Shown here piece by piece: positions 52,602 to 60,528 of a DNA stretch of 61,761 nt. Positions within the stretch are counted from its first letter, which is position 1. Every line of letters starts with the position of its first letter. The notes under the pieces were generated by a model. It was not told where the DNA came from, did no database searches, and was given only the letters and a program-made list of their open reading frames with translations. Both the position numbers and the translations under genes were made by a program. Origin of the DNA: Betaproteobacteria bacterium (GTDB lineage: Bacteria > Pseudomonadota > Gammaproteobacteria > Burkholderiales > SG8-39); the NCBI GenBank assembly GCA_004298385.1, contig SCTX01000010.1, positions 1 to 61,761 on the forward strand. The letters run 5' to 3'.

Positions 52602-54413
52602 TCAAAGGCTGGCGGCGCGATTGAGGGAAGCAAGGAAGTCGTCGGCTGATTGATAACCGACCACCCGCAGTCCCTGGATTTCCTTGCCCTGACGATCGAA
52701 GAAAATGATGCCGGGCGGACCGAACAGACTGAAGCGCTTCAGCATGGCCTTGTCCTCGGGCGAATTGGCGGTGACGTCCGCCTGCAACAGCAGCATCCCT
52801 TCCAGCTTCGCTTTCACCCGGGCGTCGCTGAAAGTGAACGCCTCCATTTCCTTGCAGGATACGCACCAGTCGGCGTAAAAATCGAGCATCACCGGCTTGC
52901 CGGGGACCGCAAGCTTCGCTTCGAGTTCGGCCAGATTTCTGACGCGGGTGAAGCGCACTTCCTGCGCCCCGCGTTCGCCGCCGGCCATGAGCCCTGCGAG
53001 CGGACGCAGCAGGTCGCGGCTGCCCGATAACGCTCCGATCACGAGCGCCGCGCCGGCGAGCAGGGCGAGGAAACCCACGCCTTTCCACAGGCGCGCGGCG
53101 GCGCCGGCCTCGGGCGGCAGCGAATCGATCGCGCGCAGCACCATGGCCGAGCCGACGAGGAGCGCGGCCCAGGCGAACATTTGCACCGCCGCCGGCAGCA
53201 CCGGCGACACGATCCAGATCGCGACCGCAAGCAGCAGCGCGCCGAAGAAATATTTCACCGACCTCATCCAGTGGCCGGACTTAGGCAAGAATGCGCCCTC
53301 GAATACGCCGACCAGGATCAGCGGCACGCCCATGCCGAGCGACATGGCGAACAGCGCGATGCCTCCCAGCATCACGTCGCGCGTCTGGCTGATGTAGAGC
53401 AGCGCGCCGGCCAGCGGCGCGGCCACGCAGGGGCTGACGATGGCGGCCGACAATACGCCCATCACCGCCACCGCGCCGAAGTGTCCGCCCTTGAACCGCT
53501 TGCTGGTCTCGGTAATTTTCGCGTGAAACCCGGAGGGCAGTTGCAGTTCGTAGAAGCCGAACATCGATAGCGAGAGCAGCACGAACACCGCGGCGAAAGC
53601 CGACAACACCCAGGGATTTTGCAGCGCAGCCGACAGCAGACTGCCCGACAGGGCCGCGCCGATGCCGATCGCGGTGTAGGTGACCGACATGCCCAGCACA
53701 TAGGCGGAGGATAGCGTGAATGCGCGCGCGCGGGTGGCGTTGCGGCCTTCGCCCACAATGATGCCGGACAGGATCGGGATCATCGGCAGCACGCAAGGCG
53801 TGAAAGTGAGCAGGATGCCGGCGCCGAAAAAAGCAGCGGCGATCAGCCACAGGCTGCCCGAGGCGAGCAGTCTCTCGAAGCGCGCTTCGTCGCCGATCAC
53901 CGCGGGTGCGTCCGTCGCGCGTGCCGCCGCCGCGAACGGCGTCGATGCCGTCCCCGGCCCGGTTGCGCTGGAAGCAGGCGCGAGCCCGGCGAGTTTGATC
54001 TGGGCCGTCTGCACCTGTGGTACGTAGCACACACCGACGTCGGCGCAGCCCTGCGAAGTGACCGCCAGCTCGAGCTTGTCCGCCGCAGCCTCGCGCGTGA
54101 ACGGCAGGCGGATGCGCACCTCCTTGCGGTAGGTCTCCACCTTGCCGAAAAATTCGTCGTTGTGGACATCGCCTTTGGGGAGCTGCGCCGCGCCCAGTTT
54201 CACGCCGGCCGGCTCGACGGCGAATTTGAACTTGTCGCGATACATGTAATAGCCGTCGGCGATCCGATAGCGCACCTCGAGCATGCCTGCGTCTATTGCC
54301 TGCGCCGAGAACTTGAATGCGACCGCCGGGTCGAGCAGCTCCTGCGCGCCGGCAAGCCCATGCGTGAAGAGCGGCAGCAGCAAGGCGAGGATTCGATACA
54401 GGTGGATTCGCAT
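52602..54413 (-). CDS. dsbD: Thiol:disulfide interchange protein DsbD
   Basis: 603 residues. A signal peptide (MRIHLYRILALLLPLFTHGL) is followed by the periplasmic alpha domain (about 22-130) with CADVGVCYVPQ. Eight membrane helices follow, with FTPCVLPMIPILSG and a second Cys in SAAIVSPCVAAPLAGALLY. The C-terminal thioredoxin-like gamma domain has DWCVSCKEME (about 510-519). It carries electrons from cytoplasmic thioredoxin to periplasmic DsbC/DsbG and cytochrome c maturation. cutA lies 7 bases upstream on the same strand, a frequent neighbour. Confidence 0.95.
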   Translation of the reverse strand: MRIHLYRILALLLPLFTHGLAGAQELLDPAVAFKFSAQAIDAGMLEVRYRIADGYYMYRDKFKFAVEPAGVKLGAAQLPKGDVHNDEFFGKVETYRKEVRIRLPFTREAAADKLELAVTSQGCADVGVCYVPQVQTAQIKLAGLAPASSATGPGTASTPFAAAARATDAPAVIGDEARFERLLASGSLWLIAAAFFGAGILLTFTPCVLPMIPILSGIIVGEGRNATRARAFTLSSAYVLGMSVTYTAIGIGAALSGSLLSAALQNPWVLSAFAAVFVLLSLSMFGFYELQLPSGFHAKITETSKRFKGGHFGAVAVMGVLSAAIVSPCVAAPLAGALLYISQTRDVMLGGIALFAMSLGMGVPLILVGVFEGAFLPKSGHWMRSVKYFFGALLLAVAIWIVSPVLPAAVQMFAWAALLVGSAMVLRAIDSLPPEAGAAARLWKGVGFLALLAGAALVIGALSGSRDLLRPLAGLMAGGERGAQEVRFTRVRNLAELEAKLAVPGKPVMLDFYADWCVSCKEMEAFTFSDARVKAKLEGMLLLQADVTANSPEDKAMLKRFSLFGPPGIIFFDRQGKEIQGLRVVGYQSADDFLASLNRAASL

Positions 54414-54420
54414 AAGGGGT

Positions 54421-54753
54421 TCAGGCCTGTTGGTCGTGGTCGCGCGTTTCGGCTTCGACCCACCGCAGATAGGCCGGCAGGCCGTGAATCATTGGGACCG
54501 CGATAATCTCAGGGAGTTCATACGGATGGTTGGCGCGGATCGACGCCTCCAGTTCCGCGTAGCGGTCCTGCACGGTCTTGATCAGCAGCGGATGCTCCTC
54601 GTCATGCCGGATTTCCCCCTGCCAGCGGTATACCGAGCTGCAGGGGGCGAGAATGTTGACGCAAGCGGCGAGGCGTCGTTCGACCAGCAGCGTGGCAAGC
54701 TTTTCGGCGCTTTCGCGGTCCGGCAGGTTGGTGACGACGAGCAAGCTGTCCAT
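54421..54753 (-). CDS. cutA: Divalent-cation tolerance protein CutA
   Basis: A 110-residue trimeric cytoplasmic protein. The family signature ERRLAACVNILAPCSSVYRW (about 25-44) and HPYELPEIIAVPM are visible. It was named for copper tolerance; its true function is unsettled. It is in an operon with dsbD (7-base gap) and 15 bases downstream of the epimerase-like gene. Confidence 0.94.
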   Translation of the reverse strand: MDSLLVVTNLPDRESAEKLATLLVERRLAACVNILAPCSSVYRWQGEIRHDEEHPLLIKTVQDRYAELEASIRANHPYELPEIIAVPMIHGLPAYLRWVEAETRDHDQQA

Positions 54754-54768
54754 GGGTTTTGTCGGGAT

Positions 54769-55638
54769 TCAGTTCGCGACCACCGCCGGCACGCCCTCGT
54801 GGACGCTGGGATAGCGCAAGCGCACGCCCAGCTCGGCTTTCATGCGCGTATTGGTGAGACGTCGTGATTCGCGCATGAACGACAGCAGCCCTTCGGCAAT
54901 CGCGCCTGCCTCGGCCGCCGCGCGCGCAATGCGCGGCGGCCGAGGCAGGCGCGCACGATCGGCCACCAGATCGAAGTAATCGCCCATTTTCATCTCGCTG
55001 TCGTCGCTCGCGTTGTATACGCGGCCGGCTCCGCCCCGTTCGAGCGCGGCCAGGCAGACACCAGCCAGGTCGTCGGCGTGGATGTGATTGGTGTAGACGT
55101 CATCCTCGGCGCGCAATACCGGCGAGGCGCGCTTCAACTGCGCCAGCGGCAAGCGCTCGGCCGCATAAATCCCGGGCACGCGTAGAACAACCACCGCCAC
55201 CTCGCTCTGCTTGCCCCAGACGAAGAGCGCGCGTTCCGCGTCGACCCGGCGCTGGCCTCGCGCCGTCTGCGGCGCGACCGGCCGGTCCTCGTCCACCCAG
55301 GCCCCGCCGCAATCTCCGTAGACACCGCTGGTGCTGATGTAGACCAGGCGCTCGGGCGGCCGCTTCGAGAGAGCTGCGATCAAGTTGGCGGTGCGTTCGT
55401 CCCGGTTACCGCTCTCGCCCGGCGGCGCCAGGTGCAATACCAGGCCCGTGCCTTCGGGGAGCGCATGCAACGTAGCCGAATCATCGAGATCGCCAGCGAG
55501 CGGTATCGCGCCTAGCGCGGCGACGCGATCGGCCTGCGCGGCCGAGCGAACCAGGCCGAAAACCTGGTAACGGCGCGTGAGGAGAGGCAACGCGCGCAGC
55601 GCGATATCGCCGCAACCAACGATCAGCAGCCTGTTCAT
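54769..55638 (-). CDS. NAD(P)-dependent epimerase/dehydratase family protein (YeeZ-like)
   Basis: 289 residues from the ATG of MNRLLIVGCGDIALRALPLL; the 18-residue upstream extension overlaps the promoter. The N-terminal motif GCGDIALR is a degenerate G-x-G-x-x-G NAD site. Middle motifs are LVYISTSGVYGDCGGAWVDE and TNHIHADDLAGVCLAAL. The usual catalytic YxxxK of short-chain dehydrogenases is replaced by an Arg/Val-rich stretch (GQRRVDAERAL), so enzymatic activity is uncertain. It is first in an operon with cutA and dsbD. A perfect 23-bp inverted repeat lies inside the gene at 54901-54953. Confidence 0.82.
   Translation of the reverse strand: MNRLLIVGCGDIALRALPLLTRRYQVFGLVRSAAQADRVAALGAIPLAGDLDDSATLHALPEGTGLVLHLAPPGESGNRDERTANLIAALSKRPPERLVYISTSGVYGDCGGAWVDEDRPVAPQTARGQRRVDAERALFVWGKQSEVAVVVLRVPGIYAAERLPLAQLKRASPVLRAEDDVYTNHIHADDLAGVCLAALERGGAGRVYNASDDSEMKMGDYFDLVADRARLPRPPRIARAAAEAGAIAEGLLSFMRESRRLTNTRMKAELGVRLRYPSVHEGVPAVVAN
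54901..54953. repeat. Perfect 23-bp inverted repeat within the epimerase-like gene
   Basis: The left arm at 54901-54923 starts CGCGCCTGCCTCGGCC and the right arm at 54931-54953 is its exact reverse complement, with a 7-nt loop. It encodes the region around LPRPPRIARAAAEAG, so both arms are translated without breaking the frame. Confidence 0.9.
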
Positions 55639-55690
55639 AGTAAAATTGTACCCGCTCTCATCGCGATAGGATTGGAACAGGCTATTGCCC

Positions 55691-56722
55691 ATGTCTCATC
55701 AGGTCACCATCCGGCCCAGCGGCCACTCGTTCCACGTCGAACCCGACGAAACTGTGCTCGTCGCCGCACTGCGCGAAGGTTTCGGCCTCGCCTACGGTTG
55801 CCGCAATGGCGCCTGCGGCAGTTGCAAGGGCAAGCTAGTCGAAGGCAAGGTCGATTATGGCAAGCATTCCGATACCGCGTTGTCGGCCGAAGAGCAGGCA
55901 AGCGGGCTGGCGCTGTTCTGCGTTGCCCGCCCGCTTGGCGACATCGTCATCGAATGCCGTGAGGTCGGCGCGATCAAGGACCAGCAGATCAAAATCCTGC
56001 CTTGCCGCGTGCAGGCCATCGACAAGCCCGCGCCGGACGTCGCGGTGATTTCCCTCAAACTCCCGGCAAGTGAACGCCTGCAATATCTAGCGGGGCAGTA
56101 TATCGAGTTTCTGCTCAAGGATGGCAAGCGGCGCAGCTATTCCATGGCCAACGCGCCGCATGACGATGCGTTGTTGCAGATCCACGTGCGTCATCTTTCC
56201 GGAGGCCTGTTCACCGACCATGTATTCGGAAAAATGAAAGCGCGCGACATCCTGCGCTTCGAAGGACCGCACGGCACGTTCTTTCTGCGCGAGGACAGCG
56301 AAAAACCGATGGTGTTACTCGCCAGCGGCACCGGCTTTGCGCCGATCAAGGCGATTATCGAGAACGCGCTGCACAAGGGTATCACCCGGCCCATGGCCTT
56401 GTACTGGGGCGGCCGCCGCCCGCTTGATCTGTACATGGACGAACTCGCTCGGCGCTGGGCGGCCGAACACGCGCACTTCAACTACGTCCCGGTGGTTTCC
56501 GACGCGCTGCCCGAAGACGGCTGGGCCGGGCGCGGCGGCTTCGTCCATCGCGCAGTGATGGAGGATTTTCCCGACCTCTCCGGCCATCAAGTCTACGCCT
56601 GCGGCGCGCCGGTGGTGATCGAGGCAGCGCGGCGCGACTTAAGCGCGCAGTGCGCGCTGCCGCCGGAGGAGTTCTTTGCGGATTCGTTTACCACCGAGGC
56701 GGATCTAGCCAAGGTGAAGTGA
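55691..56722 (+). CDS. 2Fe-2S flavin reductase (CDP-6-deoxy-delta-3,4-glucoseen reductase-like)
   Basis: 343 residues from ATG 55691. The N-terminal plant-type ferredoxin domain has Cys ligands in GCRNGACGSCKGKL (about 36-49) with the fourth Cys near ALFCVARPL. FAD binding is RRSYSMANAP. NAD(P)H binding is LLASGTGFAPIKAIIENAL, ending with VYACGAPVVIEAARRDL. It passes electrons from NAD(P)H through FAD and 2Fe-2S to a partner oxygenase or reductase. The AscD-like name is by similarity of layout; no deoxysugar genes are nearby, so the true partner is unknown. Divergent from the epimerase-like gene. Confidence 0.88.
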   Translation: MSHQVTIRPSGHSFHVEPDETVLVAALREGFGLAYGCRNGACGSCKGKLVEGKVDYGKHSDTALSAEEQASGLALFCVARPLGDIVIECREVGAIKDQQIKILPCRVQAIDKPAPDVAVISLKLPASERLQYLAGQYIEFLLKDGKRRSYSMANAPHDDALLQIHVRHLSGGLFTDHVFGKMKARDILRFEGPHGTFFLREDSEKPMVLLASGTGFAPIKAIIENALHKGITRPMALYWGGRRPLDLYMDELARRWAAEHAHFNYVPVVSDALPEDGWAGRGGFVHRAVMEDFPDLSGHQVYACGAPVVIEAARRDLSAQCALPPEEFFADSFTTEADLAKVK

Positions 56723-56755
56723 ACGCGCTAGCCGGTAGGTCGCACCACCGGAGAC

Positions 56756-57475
56756 TCAATCGGCTTCGCCCAGGTAGGCGGCCCGCACTTTCGGATCGAC
56801 GAGCAGTTCGCGCGCAGGCCCCGACAAGGTGATCAAACCGGTTTCCATCACATAGCCGCGACAGCTTACCTCGAGCGCGAGCCTGGCGTTCTGTTCCACC
56901 AGCAGGATGGTTACGCCTTCCTTCGCCACAGCCAGTATGGTTTCGAAGATCTTCTGCACCATGAGCGGCGCGAGTCCCATGCTGGGCTCGTCCAGCAGCA
57001 ACAGCTTCGGCCGGCTCATCAGCGCGCGGCCTATGGCGAGCATCTGCTGTTCGCCGCCGGAGAGCGTGCCCGCAGACTGGCCGCGGCGCTCGGCCAGCCG
57101 CGGAAACAGGTCGAACGCGCGCGCGAGATCCTGTTTCACCGCTGCGGCATTGCCGCGCGCATAGGCGCCCATGGCAAGATTCTCCGCCACCGTGAGCTGG
57201 CCGAACACGCCGCGGCCCTCCGGCACCAGCGCCAGGCCACGGCGCACCAGTTCGAATGCCCGCGTGCCTCCGATAGGCGCGCCGTCGTAGCGTATCGCCT
57301 CTGCGGCGACCGGCAGCAGACCGGCGATGGCCTTGAGGGTGGTCGTCTTGCCGGCGCCATTGGCGCCGATCAGACACACCAACTCCCCCTTGGAAACGTC
57401 AAGGTCTATACCCTTGACCGCCTTGATGCCGCCGTAGGCCACTTCCAGCCGCGCCAGTGCCAACAACGGGCTCAT
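56756..57475 (-). CDS. livF: Branched-chain amino-acid ABC transporter ATP-binding protein LivF
   Basis: A 239-residue ABC ATPase. Walker A is GANGAGKTTTLKAI (about 37-50), the signature is LSGGEQQMLAIGRAL, Walker B is LLLLDEPSMGLAP, and the switch His position appears as VEQNARLAL. The GL-P/LVPEGRGVFGQLTVAENL segment is typical of LivF. It is the last gene of the liv operon and overlaps the livG stop by 4 bases. Confidence 0.95.
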   Translation of the reverse strand: MSPLLALARLEVAYGGIKAVKGIDLDVSKGELVCLIGANGAGKTTTLKAIAGLLPVAAEAIRYDGAPIGGTRAFELVRRGLALVPEGRGVFGQLTVAENLAMGAYARGNAAAVKQDLARAFDLFPRLAERRGQSAGTLSGGEQQMLAIGRALMSRPKLLLLDEPSMGLAPLMVQKIFETILAVAKEGVTILLVEQNARLALEVSCRGYVMETGLITLSGPARELLVDPKVRAAYLGEAD

Positions 57476-58242
57476 GCGGCCGCCCCGCCGAGATAAGCCT
57501 CAATGACACGCGGGTCGCGCTGCACCTCGCGCGGCGGACCTTCGGCAATGTTGCGGCCGTAATCGAGCACCAGCACCCGATCGCACAGGCCCATGACCAG
57601 TTTCACGTCGTGTTCGATCAGCAGTATGGTGATGCCGTCGGCGCGCAGGCGTTCGAGCAACTTCTTCAGTTCCTGGGTTTCGGTCGCGTTCATGCCGGCG
57701 GCCGGTTCGTCGAGCGCGAGCAGCTTCGGCTCGGTGGCAAGGGCGCGCGCGATCTCCAGCCGGCGCTGATCGCCATAGGGGAGCTCCCGCGCTACGTCGT
57801 TGGCGCGCGCCGCAATGCCGACGTATCCGAGCAGCTCCAGCGCGCGCTTCTCGATTGCCGCCTCTTCCGCGAGCGTGGCGCGGGTGCGCAGGATCGCGCC
57901 GAACACCCCGGCGCGGGTGCGCACATGGCGCCCTATCATCACGTTGTCCAGGGCGGAGAGATTGCCGAACAGGCGGATATTCTGGAACGTGCGGGCGATG
58001 CCCCGCGCCGCAATTTCGTCGGGCCTGAGCCCGGCAAGCGCCTCGCCGGCGAATCGGAAGCCACCCCCTTCGGACGCGTAAATGCCGGTGAGCACATCGA
58101 AAAGGGTCGTCTTGCCCGCGCCATTGGGACCGATCAGTCCGTAGATCTCGCCCCGTTTGATGCTGAATCCGACCTCGGCCAGCGCCAGCACGCCGCCAAA
58201 GCGTTTGTCCAGGTTTGCGCATCGGAGCAGGACTTCGCTCAT
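57472..58242 (-). CDS. livG: Branched-chain amino-acid ABC transporter ATP-binding protein LivG
   Basis: 256 residues from the ATG of MSEVLLRCANLDKRFGG; the 14-residue upstream extension is unlike LivG. Walker A is GPNGAGKTTLFDVLTG. The LivG-type insertion carrying GIARTFQNIRLFGNLSALDN follows, then the signature region LPYGDQRRLEIARALATEP and Walker B LLALDEPAAGMN. With LivF it powers import through LivH/LivM. It lies 106 bases downstream of livM. Confidence 0.95.
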   Translation of the reverse strand: MSEVLLRCANLDKRFGGVLALAEVGFSIKRGEIYGLIGPNGAGKTTLFDVLTGIYASEGGGFRFAGEALAGLRPDEIAARGIARTFQNIRLFGNLSALDNVMIGRHVRTRAGVFGAILRTRATLAEEAAIEKRALELLGYVGIAARANDVARELPYGDQRRLEIARALATEPKLLALDEPAAGMNATETQELKKLLERLRADGITILLIEHDVKLVMGLCDRVLVLDYGRNIAEGPPREVQRDPRVIEAYLGGAAA

Positions 58243-58348
58243 TCCGCCGCCTCCGATCCTTCGTCCAAGTTCGAGCCTGGGCACTGTCGGCGTCCGGCGG
58301 CAATCGCGGTCGGTCGCATCCCCATTGCATGGGGCCCCTGCTTCCTGC

Positions 58349-59422
58349 TCATGCCGCCACTTTCGCCAGCTCGCGCTTCCTTACTGCCGAAGGCAGCAGG
58401 CCCGCCGGCCGGTACAGCATCATCAGCACCAGCGCCAGACCAAACAGCAGCATGCGTATCACCTCCGGCTCGATAATCGATCTACCGAAAAGCGATTTTT
58501 GCAGCGGTTCGACCGTATAGCGCAGCAGTTCGGGCACGAACGAAAGCAGCACCGCCCCGAGCACCACCCCCCAGATATTGCCCATGCCACCCAGCACCAC
58601 CATGGACAACACCATGACGGATTCGACCAGGACGAAACTTTCCGGGCTGATGAAACCCTGGATGGCGGCGAACATGCCGCCGGCGACACCGCCGAAGGAG
58701 GCGCCCATGGCGAAAGCGAGCAGCTTGATGTGGGTCGTGTTGATGCCCATCGCCCGCGCCGCGATCTCGTCCTCGCGTACCGCCTCCCAGGCCCGGCCGA
58801 TGCGCGAATGCTGCAGACGCAGGTTGACCACGATCGCCAGCAGCAACAGCAAAAGCAACAGGTAGTAGTACTTGATCGGTCCGGAAAACACGAGGCCGAG
58901 CATGGTCTCCGTCTGGCTGAAGCTGAAGGAGCCGAAACGGAACGGGTCGATGCGCGAGATGCCCTGCGGGCCATTGGTGATATTCACCGGCTGCGACAGG
59001 TTGTTGAGGAAAATGCGCACGATCTCGCCGAAACCGAGCGTGACGATGGCGAGATAGTCGCCGCGCAATTTCAGCGTGGGCGCGCCGAGCAGCACGCCGA
59101 ACAGGCAGGCGACGAGCGCGCCTATGGGCAAAATCACCCAGAACGGCAGATGCAGATTGAAATGCGGCGATGCGAGCAGGGCGTAGGCGTAGGCGCCCAC
59201 CGCATAAAAGGCAATGTATCCCAGGTCGAGCAGTCCGGCGAAACCGACGACGATGTTCAGGCCGAGCGACAGGAATACGAACAGAATGGCGAGGTTGGCA
59301 ATGCGCACCCACGCCGTTCCCACCGATGCGAGCGCGAACGGCAGTCCGATCAACGCGATCGCGACCAGCGCGACACCAAGCCACTGCGCTTGCGCTTTGG
59401 AAAAAATATTCACCCCGCGCAT
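58349..59422 (-). CDS. livM: Branched-chain amino-acid ABC transporter permease LivM
   Basis: 357 residues, about ten membrane helices. Family features are FAGLLDLGYIAFYAVGAYAY (about 59-78) and ALREDEIAARAMGINTTHIK-type coupling loop (here EAVREDEIAARAMGINTTHI), the EAA-like contact with the ATPases, followed by FAMGASFGGVAGGMFAA. It forms the channel with LivH. Confidence 0.95.
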   Translation of the reverse strand: MRGVNIFSKAQAQWLGVALVAIALIGLPFALASVGTAWVRIANLAILFVFLSLGLNIVVGFAGLLDLGYIAFYAVGAYAYALLASPHFNLHLPFWVILPIGALVACLFGVLLGAPTLKLRGDYLAIVTLGFGEIVRIFLNNLSQPVNITNGPQGISRIDPFRFGSFSFSQTETMLGLVFSGPIKYYYLLLLLLLLAIVVNLRLQHSRIGRAWEAVREDEIAARAMGINTTHIKLLAFAMGASFGGVAGGMFAAIQGFISPESFVLVESVMVLSMVVLGGMGNIWGVVLGAVLLSFVPELLRYTVEPLQKSLFGRSIIEPEVIRMLLFGLALVLMMLYRPAGLLPSAVRKRELAKVAA

Positions 59423-59462
59423 CCCGCCCCGAGTTCGGGTCTCGTGTCCCGCGCCTTCGGCT

Positions 59463-60386
59463 TCAAGCGCGGTCTCCTACCCGCTCTCCGAGCAATCCGG
59501 AGGGCCGGAATACCAGCACCGCGATCAGCACCAGAAAAGCGAACACGTCCTGGTAGTTGCTGCCGAAAACGTTGTTGGTAAGATCGCCAATGTAGCCTGC
59601 GGCGAGGGCTTCGACGATGCCGAGGAGAATGCCGCCCAGCATCGCACCCGCCAGATTGCCGATGCCGCCCAGCACGGCGGCCGAAAAAGCTTTCAGGCCG
59701 AGGAGCGAACCCATGCTGTAGTGGGCGATGCCGTAATAAGTGCCGACCATCACGCCGGCCACCGCGCCCAGCGCGGCGCCGACGATGAAGGTGAAAGCAA
59801 TGATGCGGTCGATGTCTATGCCCATCAGGCCCGCCACCTGCGGGTTCTGCGAAGTCGCGCGCATGGCGATGCCGAGCTTGGTGCGGTACACCATCAGCGT
59901 GAGTCCACCCATCATCAGCACCGAAGTCAGGATAATGGCGATCTGCGCCCCGGTGATGATGGCGCCACCAACGTCGAAGCTGGCGAGCGGAATGATCTGC
60001 GGAAAAGCAAGCGGGTTGCGGCTCCAGATGAGCAGCGCCACATGCTGCAGGATGATGGAAATACCGATGGCGGTGATCAGCGGCGCGAGCCGCGGCGCGC
60101 CGCGCAACGGCCGGTAGGCGATGCGTTCCATGGCATAGCCCAGCAGCATGCATACCGGCACCGCAGCCAGTATCCCGGCAAACACAATCAGCACCGGCGG
60201 CAGAGCCGTGCCCGCGAGCGCCGTGATCACTGAGAATGCGACCATCGCGCCTATCATTACCACCTCGCCGTGGGCGAAGTTGATCAACTGGATGATGCCG
60301 TACACCATGGTGTAGCCCAGCGCGACGACGGCATAGACGCTGCCCAGCGTGAGCCCGTTGACGATCTGCTGCAGAAAAATGTCCAT
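59463..60386 (-). CDS. livH: Branched-chain amino-acid ABC transporter permease LivH
   Basis: 307 residues; start MDIFLQQIVNGLTLGSVYAV is the standard LivH N-terminus. The HGEVVMIGAMVAFSVI segment, the RMEAIAYRPLRGAPRLAPLI-like loop (here MERIAYRPLRGAPRLAPLIT) and AMRATSQNPQVAGLMGIDID coupling loop are all typical. 40 bases separate it from livM. Confidence 0.95.
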   Translation of the reverse strand: MDIFLQQIVNGLTLGSVYAVVALGYTMVYGIIQLINFAHGEVVMIGAMVAFSVITALAGTALPPVLIVFAGILAAVPVCMLLGYAMERIAYRPLRGAPRLAPLITAIGISIILQHVALLIWSRNPLAFPQIIPLASFDVGGAIITGAQIAIILTSVLMMGGLTLMVYRTKLGIAMRATSQNPQVAGLMGIDIDRIIAFTFIVGAALGAVAGVMVGTYYGIAHYSMGSLLGLKAFSAAVLGGIGNLAGAMLGGILLGIVEALAAGYIGDLTNNVFGSNYQDVFAFLVLIAVLVFRPSGLLGERVGDRA

Positions 60387-60465
60387 GCCTGGGCGGATTT
60401 AAGCGCAAAGGCGCGAGGAACGCAAAGCGGTTCTGTCCGAGCACGGCCGCCGCCGCCCGCAGGCG

Positions 60466-60496
60466 AAAAAAAACGGCGCCCGTAGGCGCCGTTTTT
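60466..60496 (-). terminator. Terminator between livK and livH
   Basis: AAAACGGCGCC-cgta-GGCGCCGTTTT is an 11-bp stem with a 4-nt loop and, on the minus strand, a TTTTTTTTCGCC tail. It lies about 33 bases after the livK stop, so the abundant binding-protein message is likely separated from the permease genes by partial termination. Confidence 0.85.
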
Positions 60497-60528
60497 CTGC
60501 GGCAGGAGCGAGGATTGCCCCCAAGAGC

